Shown: positions 37,541 to 49,720 of the stretch, one piece after another
How the letters are laid out: every line of letters begins with the position of its first letter
Numbering within the stretch: the first letter of the stretch is position 1
Assembly: GCA_009760855.2 (NCBI GenBank)
Contig: WPIO01000045.1
Coordinates: 2,249,501-2,313,500, forward strand
Length of the DNA stretch: 64,000 bases
Direction: 5' to 3'
Origin: Cristatella mucedo
Taxonomy: Eukaryota; Bryozoa; Phylactolaemata; Cristatellidae
Notes under the pieces: generated by a model
Databases searched by the model: none
What the model saw: the letters and a program-made list of their open reading frames with translations, nothing else
Told to the model about the DNA's origin: nothing
Translations under genes and position numbers: made by a program

Positions 37541-39913
37541 CGATAGCAAGGCCACTGGCGTCTCACCAGATGATGCTACTATCCAGATTCGGTACATTCC
37601 AACTGCCTGAAACTGGATCGTCGGCCTGCAATCGCTGCAGCAATTCACTCGCTATGGCTATGTCTTTTTCACCGACTGAGTAACAACCGACGTCGCCAGC
37701 GGCTCTCTTTAAGTTACTGCAGGCCTGGCGAAGCCAGCCTGCGACTGGGAAATGCCTGATCAGCTGCCCACACCACGAAAACAGCTGCCGTGGCGATAGG
37801 GCACCAGGCAATGCGCTCACCACGTTATCGAGGCGCCAACAAAGCTCCTCACCTTCCTTCGGCCTGCATACGCGAAGGTCAAGAACTCTTCTGCCAACGA
37901 GGCTTTCGGGCGGCTTAGCCTCCAAACCGAATGTTCGTAGCAAGTCGATTACCTCAGCATTTGAGACGACGCTGCTGTTGACGACAATATCATCAAGAAA
38001 CGAATCAGTACCTGTGCGAATTCGCTCGTTCATGGACAGGACCCTTGTGAGGACTGAGGTCATTATTTTCGGGCGACATTAAGTCCGAAACCTAGCCGTG
38101 TGGGGCAGTACCGACGGCCCTTGTACTCCAAGACCAGATATTGCCAGAGAGATGAATCAACATGCACCTGCAAGTAGGCTCGTTGCAGGTCAATTATGCT
38201 CAAGCTCTCGCCCAGCCGTCGCTACGCTATGAGCTTAGTGCCACACACATCACCGCCAGCCATGTGACTTAAGATAAACTGATTTAGTTCTCGGTAGTCC
38301 ATTACGGGCCTCACCTTGCCATTGCTTGCCAGTACGACGGGTATTAGAGGGATCAGGCCACCAAAATGACCAGCGAGTGTTGCAACCAGCCTTCCTTGAT
38401 CCATTCTTCCACGTCTTTTTCGTAATCGGCACGAATATCCTCTACAACATGGTACGAAGCGATATGATTCGTCAATTGGGGTACGACGATACGATTTGTC
38501 TACTCCCACTTGAATGACCAGCGTCCCTGATGAAATAATGCCTTGATGTCCTTCTCCTCAATCAGTACGTCAGCTGTCAATGATACTACAGCCCGTTTGG
38601 CACCAGCAGACGCCGCCACTGCTGTATCGGCGAGGCACTGTATTGGCTCTGGAATTCCCCTTTGGCCCATGAACTCAACTTGGCCAGCAGAGGGACCGAT
38701 AACCACGCCGCCTAGAAGTTCAATGGCATCCATACCGAGTAGTAGCCCGAAACCAGGAACGACATCTGACGCTAGGCAGTCCAGCACTATCGTTCGTCCT
38801 CGGAGGGCTACCGTCGCAATGCACGTGGACTTGCAGACAGCAGTAGCTCCATTCATCATCCTGACCTCCTCCCACGCTCGCCTCACCCTCGAAGGGTTCG
38901 CAAGCGCCGCCGAAATGATGAACCTCGAGCACCCAGTATCCACGAGTGCAGACGCCTCGGAGTTTTCTATGAGCTCACGTACCGAGGGAAGGCGAGCCAA
39001 ACAGGAGGGGAAAGCACGGGTGCAGTAATGCATGCTCTCCCATATTTGTTTTTTTGGCAAGTTTGGTACGACAGCCCGATCCGAGCAGTTAGCAGCGAGA
39101 TATTGAATGCTCCCACAGACGTAACTGTGCTTACCACGGCCACGGCGCCCGGCTTCAGAGGCACAATCACGGCTCACGCGTCCGCTGGCCTTGCAAGGGA
39201 AACATACAACATCCCGGTGAGCCGGTGCCTGGATAGACCACCCTGAACAAGAACCGGACGAGAAGCGATTATCTGCCGCCTTCGGAGTGCCGCCGCTCGC
39301 CTTCACTACGACACGAGCCTTCTCGACAAGCACATGCGTCGGCATGTCAGTGAGGTTGCATCAGGCTTGGAGGTGCCTCTTTGTGGCCTCCGGCAGCCCA
39401 GCGACAAACACGCACTTGACAAAATTGCCAGCCACCGGCCCAGCCAACCGATTCAAGTCCGACTAACACAAATCCACGTTTTCGCCTTCAGCAAGGCGAC
39501 GCGAGGCGAATTCCTCCTAGGCATTGAGGCTACTCAACGAGAATGCTGCCAGCAGCACTTTCTTACCGTGGCATAGTCTTCCTCAACCGCCTCAGGGATG
39601 CCATCATATACGGCGTATGTCCCATGTGTAACGAATAGTGGCAGACAATTTTGCAATTCACTGACTCCCTGCGTCTTGGCCAATCTTTCGAACCGATTCT
39701 GCCATTCAGCGAAGTGTTCACTGTCAAATTTCGCAATTGGTACTTCCATCAGTTTTATTTGCAGACTCATGTCTACACGGGCCGCACTGCCGCTGCCGCC
39801 GAGAAATAGCTCGTAGATTGATAGTGCGCCCAGCGTGCGCTTACATGGAAGCAGGCACAACACCGAAGCTCGTTCGCAAGAAAGTGTATTCTTCTGGGCG
39901 CAGGCAGCGCTCG

Positions 39914-40187
39914 CCAAACACAGCCGTTCTCTCCTGGGCCGGCGTTCCCACTGCCCGCACTCCCTCTCAGCCCCAACTCATCCCGTGAGTTGGCGGAGGA
40001 CAAAGCTGGCCTGCGTCTAAACCACAGCCGCCAGACCGCAGCTGGGCTCTGACCCGTCCCTTGGCCGCATCCGCCGCCATTCAACACTGGGTTGGTTTAG
40101 GGCACTACCGGTCTGCCAGCGCCGGCAGAGTGCAGTCGATCCCAGTGTCTAGAATCGAATCGTATGCACGCACAAAAACACAAACCA
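39914..40187 (-). repeat. LTR of the Ty3/Gypsy fossil (5' LTR)
   Basis: Partner of the repeat at 35,761. Sequence just inside it reads TGGCGAGCGCTGCCTGCGCC on the minus strand, a plausible tRNA primer-binding site. Confidence 0.85.
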
Positions 40188-41379
40188 AAAGTACGACGCT
40201 CAAAAATGTTCAGCCAACAAGAGCCAACTTCTATATGAAAGGCAAAGCAGACATCATCAGCACAAATGACGGCCATTTTGTGGCGAAATCCTCGTCTTTT
40301 CATAGCAAGACCTTCAGCCGTCATCTTTGTTTGTTTTTTCCTCAAATGCGTTGGATTTTTAGAAGCAAAGCAGCTGCCTGCCGCACGCTCGACGTGTACT
40401 CGGTCGCACGCGAATCTTAACCTGCGGATTTTTACGCAATCGGAGGATGCCGAATGTTGTCGTCTAATAAGGATAGTTTAATTATGGTTCTGCTACCCCG
40501 CAGAGAAACCAGGAGTAAATAAGATGATTGCACCGCCATAGTTCTAGAGGGGTCTCTTGAATTCAGATCATTTCGGATTTCGAATTTGTTATCGATCACT
40601 TCCGGGATTGGTGCATGTTTTTTCAACAGAAATCTCCCGATACCACTGAACATTTAGCGGAACCAGCTCGCGAAAAGACTTGTCAAAGCGTCCGAACGGG
40701 GTCAACCTCTCTTAGAACTGATGCGGTTACGGGCAGTGATAGTCCTAAATAATTAGCCAGTTACTTAGCCGAGGTGATCGATGCAAGCTCTTTGGATTGA
40801 ATATCTGTAGCGGCCCGAGCGCTGGCAGCAGAGCATTGGGTTTCTGACAGACCCATGCCTGTGCGTGCACGTCTGCCTAGCTATCGCTGTAGTTCGGATC
40901 ATGAAAAGCACAGAGCGCCAGCCGACGACCGACGCCGACTCCCTTCGCCCTCCTCTCCCACACTAGTCCCACTGCACGACCGAGGCTGTGCACCGGCCGA
41001 CCCCAATGATAAATCAGAGGCGGACCGCAGCTATGCACTGGTCAACCCCGATGATGAATCCAACGTCTGTTCACTGACGGGTGAGCCGAGGAATAGTACC
41101 TGCCTGGGAATCATCTAACTACAGTCCCGAACGGGGCTCCCACTGGCTCAAACTGTTGTTCTCCTGTGGTTTATGTGTTTTTCGTTTAATCTTACAGGTG
41201 TGTCTCTCCAGAGCACAGAGTGTTGTCCGCAGTGCAATGCAGAGCAGCGCTTGTAGGCAGAATACAACCGGAGGCATTCCTATGCTGGAAGTGGCCCTAA
41301 TAAAGGTCTTGAGGGTTGGCCCAAGTCTTACGTCATTTAGAGGCACATTTCTTGGACCGCTTGTGACTGCCACCTACAG
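40188..41379. other. Unassigned
   Basis: No recognisable gene or repeat. Confidence 0.4.
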
Positions 41380-41547
41380 AATGACATACCCATAGAGACG
41401 TACCGAGACAGCGTAAAATCTATGGGAAGCCCTCAAATCCGGCGGAAACGACGTCACATCGTGCTCACCGAGAGAGGCTTTCGATGCCGATCCACGTCCC
41501 GTCTGTCAGTAGCCGAGGCGTTCCTTTTCCGACCTCGCAGCACTTAA
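41380..41547 (+). CDS. Possible small terminal exon, unknown
   Basis: After an acceptor-like CCACCTACAG the frame reads NDIPIETYRDSVKSMGSPQI, RRKRRHIVLTERGFRCRSTS, RLSVAEAFLFRPRST and TAA. 55 codons, Arg-rich. Only the acceptor, the open frame and the residue mix support it; it could be chance in a CpG-rich area. Confidence 0.2.
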   Translation, partial: NDIPIETYRDSVKSMGSPQIRRKRRHIVLTERGFRCRSTSRLSVAEAFLFRPRST

Positions 41548-42700
41548 GCCTTATCTATCGTCAGCAGCGTTAGCTGGTCAACATTGGGTGATGGTAGCAG
41601 CATTGAACGTGCATTTGACTCCTGGCCGTGAACCCTTAACGGAGCACTGGAGACTCCGTTGAGATTTTCGCACAGAGCACGCGCTATTTGAGACGTTTGC
41701 CCAATTAGAGCTCTTCCTTTGCAGCAATCGCGCGCTTTGAAACGCAGCCGCGAGAGGCCGTCGCCAGCGAGAATGTGAACGCAGACGAGGCGAACGCACG
41801 ACTAGCCACCGTTGCTTCAAAAACGCTCAGTCGATTGCAAGACGCGTGCACTTCTCATATCTGCAATAAAAACGTGCAAAATTAGCAAGGTCATTGGCAA
41901 GGTCGATTGGCAAAGCTGCGCTCTCGCGCGTCGGTAGGCCACGTCCGCCTCACGAACATGCGCGAGACTAGGACGAGCTAGCCTTTGCGGACCCGACATG
42001 ATGGCGGCGAGGTGCGGCCTCTTCCAACAAGGAACGACGAAGACCGCCAAAAGTCAAGCACCTCGTAGAGAGTTGTTCTGATCGAAAATCGCAGACAGGC
42101 GAGCTGCATCGACGAAAACGACAGCCGACAGTCGCTTCTTCCAGCTGTGAGCGGAAGTGCGCCGCCGCGTACGACCGCGGGCGACGACTTAGCTGAAGCG
42201 GCTTCCAAAAGATGCTCCGTTGGAAGTTTAATCTCTATCGCGAGAGAAGCCTCGACGCGTCAACATCAGCGCAGCCCTGCCAAGGCGCGGTACGCCTTCG
42301 CATCGGCGAGAGCTCCGACAGGCCTTCCTTCGCGAGCCAGGATCGCACGCCGCCTGCGGTCGAGCTTGTGCCGCGCTTGTGAAATATTTGCGATGAATGC
42401 CGATCGCACGTCTTGCAGGATCAGCCGCGCGCAGGCGTCGAATAAACACGGTGGGCGAATTTTATTTTCCTCCGCTCACAGATCCATGCCCGTTGTCGCT
42501 CTTGGGATTGCAGTAGAAGCGCGTCTTCGCCGATCGCGTAGAGCGTACGCATCGGGTCATCTTGTACGCACGCTGTGGGCGTTGCCAACCATGAAGCTGC
42601 ATTCCCAGCATCGCGCGCACGAGCGCACCTTCACCGTCAATTTAGCTTGCATTTCGCGACGTACATTTTTCTCCTGTGCTTTGAGCGTTGATGAGGAAGA
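41400..42700. promoter_or_regulatory. CpG-rich stretch, possible CpG island or promoter
   Basis: CG dinucleotides are much denser here than in flanking DNA, most clearly 41,900-42,680. Long frames on both strands (for example a 220-codon plus frame that runs into SINE A) follow from low AT and are not convincing genes. Confidence 0.35.
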
Positions 42701-42711
42701 ATGCCTTACGT

Positions 42712-42803
42712 TATATATAATTAATTCCTATAGCGCCCCAAGGGAACTTAATATATATTCAGGCTCTTCACATATGCCTCGGGGCTCGAGCCCACGACCT
42801 CAA
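42712..42803 (-). mobile_element. SINE A copy, partial
   Basis: Minus strand GAGGTCGTGGGCTCGAGCCC, GAGGCATATGTGAAGAGCC, TGAATATATATTAAGTTCCC and TTGGGGCGCTATAGGAATTA; the head is truncated. Confidence 0.75.
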
Positions 42804-42900
42804 AATTAAAATTGAGTGCAGATAAAGAAAAGTGAATGTTTACCTGATGTCGTTGGCTTCGCGGCGTCGTGGTAAATTGAAATCCTTAATTACACGAGTA

Positions 42901-43110
42901 CTTTAATGTAAAGATTGCTGACTAATCCCATTATGGACAGCATCATATCGGCTGAATCTGAAAGAGTTGAAGTTGTACTTTTAGCTACTACGTCAGCAAC
43001 CATGACGCTTTGTTAACTAACCGAGTCAATCGCTTGATTTGAGTTCTTGCGAATGCAGAGGTTGTGTATTAATACGCAGAACGACAGAGACAGCAGTCTT
43101 TACATTAAAG
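42901..43110. mobile_element. MITE-like element with about 23-bp terminal inverted repeats
   Basis: CTTTAATGTAAAGATTGCTG at the left end pairs with CAGCAGTCTTTACATTAAAG at the right end: 14 bp perfect, about 20 of 23 overall. Internal 165 bp has no coding potential. Target-site duplication not resolved; superfamily unknown. Confidence 0.55.
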
Positions 43111-45539
43111 CAGACGAAGCAGACGACACGTGAACGTACATACTGGTGATGTCAAAGCCGTCGTGTCTGCCACTCCGGAACACGTGACATGAAGAGGAGG
43201 AAGAAGAAGAGGAGGGAGTATGTAGCCTGCGTACAGGCCGACGCACTAGCAGTAAGTGCTTTGAGCGGGAAGGATAGGTCATGTGCCGGCATGGAGCGTG
43301 CCCGTTAGTCGGGCGGAACGTCGCTTTGGGGGGGGGGTGGGGTGGATGCCACGTGGGGCCACGTGACGGCGATGAGCCGCCCGCAGCTTCAGCAGCCAGG
43401 CGCGAGGGAAGACGGCAGTGTCCGCCTGAGCATTCCGCCTAAGAGTACTTTGCTATGACACGAATGTTTTTATAGGGTCTCTTAAAACGAGGCCAGCAGC
43501 TACTCAAGTAGCTCTGCCCTACCGACGCAGGGAAACGGAACTTACGCCATAGTATGGTAGTCCTAGTGTCGGATGGCGGTTTACGAATTGCGACTTATAG
43601 GAACCGGATGTGACACGCAATAACCGTTCAGTTTTGCATTGGATCTTGAGCGGGGCAGTTTGGTTACGCTCTGTGCGTCGAACGAAAGTGGCTGTACTCA
43701 GTGTCTGAAGCTGCGCGCTGTTGGCTTTTCGGTGGCAGTCGAATGGGCCGGTCTACGCTCTGGACGCGGAATAGTTATGTTTAAGGTATGCCCGCTCTAC
43801 ACTGTCGGTGTTGTGTTCCGCTGCCGTCGGTGTCGCTGAATGCGTTAGCTCCGCACCCACCAGTCACTAGCCATTCTCGTCGTGGCTCCGTCTTCGCTGG
43901 TATTTTTCGTCAGGGATCCGCACCGTTACGAGTGCTGCTGCGTTTCCTGACTCAGGGCGTACAGTGAGCGCACAGGCCGCCATTGCACGCTCGTAGCAGT
44001 AGGAAGATGCCATCTCCCTGCCCGCCGACGGTACTAGAAAATGGCAGCGACCGATAGATTGCATGCTGGCAGGGAATTCTAGGAATTTAGCCACGCTCTG
44101 GATGCTCCTCGGTATCCACGTGCTTGAGACACTAAATGGCGGAGCCTGCCCAGGGGCAGCACCACATATTTAGCGGTTTTGCGCTACAAATGGCCGCATG
44201 CCTAAAGTTCTGCTAAGTAAAGAAAGAACGTGAAGCCGAATCGGGAGCCTCGAACTGATGACTGACTGAAATGTAATTCGCCGATAAAGATGGGATTACT
44301 ATGCAGCAAGTTGAGCACGCCAGAGATGCAGGCAAGTAAAGTCAGGTAGTAGCTGCAGGCAAGCATCAAAGTGGAAGCAGCGGCATTTGGCCTGTGCACC
44401 AAGACAGGAACCAATGGCCATTTTAGCATTGGTTGAGACAGTTTTCAAGCATTTAAACGGTGCTTCCTCTGAGAGGATGGCAATCGGCAGCTGAGTAGCT
44501 GTAGCAAAAAGTCGAGTCAAGTTATATGTAGACGTGCCGAGAGCAGCATCCAGCATCTCAATCCTGCTACAATACCTGCATCTCAATCCTGCTACAGAAA
44601 ATATGAGAGGCTGGCTGCTCTATCGGAGCCAACAGTATTTCGTCCGTGCATCCAGTAAGTCGTTTGTCTTAAGTAAATGTTTTGGGATCGTGTCAAAATA
44701 TCTGTTGCTATTATGGTGCTTCTTAGTCTTGAGCTTGAGAACTCCTTTCATCTCTAGATCGGCAAGTGTTTTCTAGTGTGTCTTTATAGAGAGTCAAGAT
44801 AGCTAAAAGTGACTACTAAGCAGAAGTAGAGATAGCTGTCCAGACTTTAACCTTAGCTTGCAGTAGGGGTGCAATCTTCTGCAGAGAAGCCTTCGCAAAA
44901 AGGCTGATATGTATCAAATGTAGACGCTGAGAATAGTAGCAAAATGCACTCGCCTGCATCTTTGCAGGCTACGCAGAATGTGGGTGGGGTGCTCTATCGA
45001 AATATGAAGGAACAGAGTCAGGTGTGATGACTGTGTGGTTGCTGTTAGGCAAACACTTTTGCGACTGTATAAAGATTATAGATATGAAAATGCTACTTAC
45101 TAGCCTTCAGCAAATAAATTACCTTTACTCTTGTCAAGGTCAAACAATGTTCCAAAAAGCAATGCAATATAATGCTAATAATAAAACTTTTTTTCAGAAT
45201 CGTGTCTGGAGAGGGAGAAAACAGTGTTGTTGCTCTTTAGGATTCCGATCACATACATGCATAGCATTGCAGTGCGTGCACTGCAGCGCATTGCACTTGA
45301 TGCAAGAAATTGTTGGTTGTTGGTCAGCTGCTTTACTAGTATGTTGCTCCCTATACTGAGCTCACACAGCTTCTGGCTGATGGTAAGCCATATCGAGGTC
45401 CAGCGAGGTAGGCTTGGTGTGTTAGGAGAATAGGGAGGTGGGCTGAGAGATAAAAAAGTTCACAGCCAACGGCCTATTCATTATTAGGAAAAGTAATGCA
45501 GTATGTAAAATGCTTCGTTCGCAACTAAAAATAACTCAC
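43111..45539. other. Mostly unassigned
   Basis: Contains a GA-rich tract (about 43,190-43,220) and G-runs (43,328-43,345). No gene or repeat recognised with confidence; composition turns AT-rich from about 44.2 kb. Confidence 0.4.
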
Positions 45540-45633
45540 ACATTTTCACCAAATTCTAGCTGCACGCTCGGGGCGATGCAGGTCGGCATCCTGCGACTCA
45601 ATTCCCCTTTTTCTCCCTGCCCTCTCGGTCCAG
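45540..45633 (-). CDS. Possible exon: collagen-like end joined to an Ig-like start
   Basis: Minus strand, acceptor TTTACCAG and strong donor GTGAGT; 94 nt, entered in phase 1, left in phase 2. Reads GPRGQGEKGELSRRMPTCIA then PSVQLEFGENV. Gly spacing (3, 2, 3) is collagen-like but imperfect, and PSVQLEFGENV resembles the first strand of an Ig domain. Animal extracellular proteins with collagen-then-Ig order exist. No partner exons were found, so this could be chance. Confidence 0.3.
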
Positions 45634-45849
45634 CTGGTAAATCCATTATACCGCCTATTCTTCGCGTGCTGCCACAGCCATCAATCGCCGCACAGCAGGC
45701 TGTCTGCGTGCAAAAGCGATCGGGAAAAGGCACAGAAAGTCCAACCCTACGCCTGGGCAGAGAGCCGCTTTAGCAGCAAAACTGCGAAACGACATTATGT
45801 TAGCTTATGCGTCAAAGCTGCAATAACAGGTGCGTTAATGTAAAGGTAA

Positions 45850-46015
45850 AAGTTAGCTGATTCCACAAGGCCGTTGATATGTGGCCGAAGAGCCTTCGAA
45901 GCTGTCACCATCACATGCAGTGGGCAATACAGTATTGCTCAATGCTGGATTCGAACCCATTACATGTGTCGTGAAGAACGAGCACGTTGCGTGTGCTGAT
46001 GTTTCTCGGGCATCA
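45850..46015 (-). mobile_element. SINE B copy, decayed
   Basis: Plus-strand order AGCTGATTCCACAAGGCCGT, GAAGAGCCTTCGAAGCTGTC, GCAGTGGGCAATACAGTATT and GGATTCGAACCCATTAC is SINE B in reverse with its B box. Confidence 0.75.
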
Positions 46016-46344
46016 ATTGTATCTGCGTTTGTGGTTTTGCATTTCTGCGTGAGTGAGCAATCAAGCAGGAAAGTGCTTTAACGTTTTTTAAGAATAAGTA
46101 AGTCCCCCCTGAGTTAATGAAAGATGAAATTGTCAGTATGAAGAAGTAAAGAGTGAAGTATACCCCGAGCGAAAATTAGTATTGCGCATATTAAATAATG
46201 CAGCCCACCTGTCAATCTCGATGACAATTGAAGGACATCCCACGGCACCGTAGGCCTTCTTGAAAAAATGCTGCTGTATAAGCTGGAAGCTACTTTTTTC
46301 GAGAAAGTACGTGCGGATTACACAGAGCTTGCATACAGTGTCTT

Positions 46345-46440
46345 ACTAACACTTTAAATAATAATAATAGTAATACTATATTTATATAGCGCCCTCAGAG
46401 AACTTAATCTCTTTCTAGGCAATTTCCTAGACTGTAAAGG
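46345..46440 (-). mobile_element. LINE-A tail scrap
   Basis: (AAT)n, then TATATAGCGCCCTCAGAGAA and CTTAATCTCTTTCTAGGC. Confidence 0.75.
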
Positions 46441-47309
46441 AATGCTTGAGCTACGGACTGTTAGAAAAATTCACAAGCACTGCACTTCAGAGCACTAAAC
46501 CAGACTTTTTACAGCTGCTGACATACAGGTCTGGACATATTGCCCTATCGGCAGCATACAGGAAAAGTCGAGAGCCATACTCCTGATTCAGATCAATTCA
46601 ACAAAGAGCAGTGCTGATGCAGTTACAATCCTCAAGCGAAGAGTTTCTCGAACGTGGCAATAGATTCCATTGATAAGTGGCGATGATTTAGTGAGTCTAT
46701 TTAGCAAGCCATTAAGGGTTAGGTGAAACTGTGCACTAAAGATACGTCCCAGCACAGGGAAATATCAACTAGGACACGATATATCACAGCCAAGAGCCTT
46801 AACCGACGTCGTTCGGCACGAAACTTCGGGTTCGCCTGTGTGGACACAAAGTTCTATTTAGAAAATTATTAATTCTTCTGATTGTGACAAACATCTGCCA
46901 TGCAGCTTCAGCCTTTCCAAAAAGAAATACCTATTTTAGGAAGGAAGGGCTCAAGAGTACCTATTTACATTTAATAAGTGGACGGTTCAATCGATATAAA
47001 CAAACGATTGAAAGTAAATCATTTGCATTGTTTTACATTTCATAATTTCCCACATCTCTCAATTTGTGACCTGCCAAAAGTCACACCATTCATCTCAATC
47101 TTTCCAGTTCGATTATATCTATCGCCATTTCGCGGGGCTGTTTCTCGGCATCTTCTCTTACGATATATCATATATCATATATCTTATATCCTATCATATA
47201 TCTATATCTGCTACCTGCTGATAATTTGCGAGTCACCAGCACTGGGAGCTTTTGAGACTGATCTAATGTCGTGGTTTAGTTAAATTTTTAAGGAACCTGG
47301 ACAGGTAAT
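46441..47309. other. Unassigned AT-rich sequence
   Basis: No gene seen. A short ATATC-type repeat lies at about 47,160-47,210. Confidence 0.4.
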
Positions 47310-47522
47310 ATTGTGTAATAATAATAATAATAATAATACATTTGATAAAGCGTCCTCAGAAAACTCAATGTCTTTCTAGGTGCTTCAAAATTGCCGAAAA
47401 GGAAGCACGATGGAATGGTTAGTGGTAGCGTGCTCAATAAACAACAAGAATAACATGGTTAGGGGTGACATGCACACGTTCAGCATGCGAGCATGGTTAC
47501 TGGCTGCATGCACAGTGTCGAA
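47310..47522 (-). mobile_element. LINE-A 3' fragment
   Basis: (AAT)n, tail hairpin with substitutions, then AACATGGTTAGGGGTGACAT; 5' truncated at about 47,522. Confidence 0.8.
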
Positions 47523-48015
47523 ATTACCAGTTTTCGGCCGTCACTGTCAGCTGGTTGTGAGAGCTCGTTCAAGGCTTGGCTAAAAAGTGTCCAATTCGTC
47601 AGCTATCTTCATACACTAATATTGCGTTTTGAATACTCAAACAATTTTTTCCTGCTGCACCTCTAAAAATGCGTCAATGCAGGATGCATTCTCAATGCAT
47701 TTTTCCCTAAACCGCAGCCTGTGCACCTGTGCCGAAGATCTAAGGACCTGTTTTGGTGACCTTCCTCACAGGCTTTCTTATCACCAAGAAGAGTTCTTAA
47801 CTAAATTCTTGCATACAAAAATGCGAATTAATTTTTCGAACAATCTTATTGTCATACATATAAACTTGCTTGTGCATGATGCCAGATAATCTTTACTTGA
47901 CTCACTCACAAGTATACATACAGTCACACAAATACCTACACGTAACTACGCATGCATGCACACGCATACACACACATGCACCTAAACACATGCATACTAT
48001 TACTAATACGCTCAC

Positions 48016-48016
<1 letters not shown>

Positions 48017-48062
<46 letters not shown>
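48017..48062. repeat. (CA)n microsatellite
   Basis: CA dinucleotides. Confidence 0.98.
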
Positions 48063-48065
<3 letters not shown>

Positions 48066-48379
48066 TACGCGCGCGCTCAAAATATCCTTTAACAAATAAT
48101 GTGAGGTTAAAATGTAGTGCGTATAATTTCCAAAAATGGAAAATACCTTCATGCTTGATTAAACACTTGTTGTCCAAATTCACCTTAGAAAAAATAGAAC
48201 GGATGAGCGACTTTATCCTGAAATGCTATCATCAGCCAAATAATTTAAGCCTAGGGATTATTTTCGGTTCCTGAATTACGATTACCGGGCCACTGTTTTG
48301 TTGTAATACCTGGTTAGACGGCATCAGAACCTCAAATCAGGTAATAATGAGGGCAATCACGCTTTGGGTGTCAAAAGAG

Positions 48380-49720
48380 GTAATAATAATAATATATTTG
48401 GTATAGCGCCCTAAGAGAACTCGATCTATTTCTAGGCTCCTCTACAATGCTTCTAAGGAAGCTCGATCGAATGGTTAGTGGGAGCATGCTCAATAAACAA
48501 CAAGAATAACCTGGTTAGGGGTGACACGCACAGGGTCAGCATGCAAGTCTGGTTAGTGGCAGCAGTGTCAGCACGCATAAGCACATAAGGGAAGAATCAC
48601 AGGGACCCACCAGATGCTGTGTAAAGGAGATGTGTTTTTAGTTTTTTTTAAATGTGGTCAAGTCAGGGAATGTCGTGACGCATATTAAGAGTGAGTTCTA
48701 GGCTTTTGGAGCTTTCCAACTAAAGGCACGGTCTCCAAAGGATTTTTGGTTCTTACGAGGTATAGGTAAAAAATTAGATTCGGAAAAGCGACTGGTATGA
48801 TGCTTAGCTTGGTGGGGAAGTAGATATGATAGGTAAGCTGGAGCCAAAGAATGAAGAGACCTACAAGTGAGTGACAGAACCTTGAAGTCGATACGTCGCT
48901 TGCCTGGAAGCCAGTGCAGTTAGCAAGAACTGGTGTGATGTGGCAACTGTGACTGACGCTCATGGCAGACGAACCCTGCTGAAGAGTTTTGCACAAGCTG
49001 TAAGCCCCTGATTGCACAGGCCGGTTGACCAACAAGCAGTAAGCAGTGAGTTACAGAAGTCGCAGCTGGATGTCGCAAATGCATGAGCAAATTTAGATGT
49101 GGTCTCCCAGCCTAAACAAGTTCAAATTTTAGCTTTTTTATGTAGCAGAAAGTAGGCAAACTTGACTGTGGCGCCGATGTGGTTGTCTTGTGAAAGGTCA
49201 CTTGGGAACCGGATACCTTGATTTCGTGCAGATTTAACATGAAATATGCTGGCAGAGCCAATTTTGACCGTTAACCTTTCCAATTTCTAAATCACACTTG
49301 GTTTGCCCATAACTAGTAAGTTTTTTTTAATCACCATTCAAGTTCAAGAAAGCTTACTGCCAGATGTCATTAACAGAAAAATGTCATCAATCAAGGGAGT
49401 TGAGAGAATTTGACGTGCTGGAGGACTGGGAAGGTGGAGAGCATAGGTACAACTGAGTGTCATCTGTATAGAAGTGAAAGCCTAGATTGATCCAGGCAAT
49501 CATATCATCAAGACGGAGAAAATAAACCGTGATAAATATGGTTCCAAACACACAGCCCCGAGGTATCTCACACTTCAGAGGTTCCTCGGATGATTTGTTT
49601 TCGTTCAAATTATTATTCTGGAGTCTCCCGCTGAGATTAGACCTAAACCGTTGCAGTGCAGTGCAAGTGATGCCCAGGCAAGATGAGAGGCACTTAATAA
49701 GGAGGTAGATAAACGCTATG
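48380..49720 (-). mobile_element. Decayed LINE-A copy with RT part
   Basis: Short (AAT)n tail, 3' region, and on the minus strand near 49,600-49,390 an RT piece: SSEEPLKCEIPRGCVFGTIF, then INLGFHFYTDDTQLYLC and STSNSLNSL. It has many substitutions (YADD is YTDD; PQGSVLG is PRGCVFG) and several breaks. Confidence 0.85.

Larger units (their letters stand above)
35761..40187 (-). mobile_element. Ty3/Gypsy-type LTR retrotransposon fossil, broken
   Basis: Direct repeats of about 265 bp at 35,761-36,023 and 39,914-40,187 are the LTRs; on the minus strand they begin TGGTTTGTGT. Between them, reading leftwards, are gag-like sequence with a CCHC-type zinc knuckle, a retropepsin region (LVDTGCSRF), reverse transcriptase, RNase H and an integrase core with HH-CC finger. 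This pol order marks Ty3/Gypsy (Metaviridae). A possible primer-binding site abuts the right LTR. The LTRs differ at roughly one base in eight by eye, so the insertion is old. It is broken in several places and not functional. A LINE-A tail (about 37,430-37,540) is inserted in it. Confidence 0.88.

Noticed and set aside
42147-42809. 220-codon plus-strand frame
   Set aside because: Its end runs into a reversed SINE A copy and the rest is Arg/Ala-rich from CpG-rich DNA; no motif seen.
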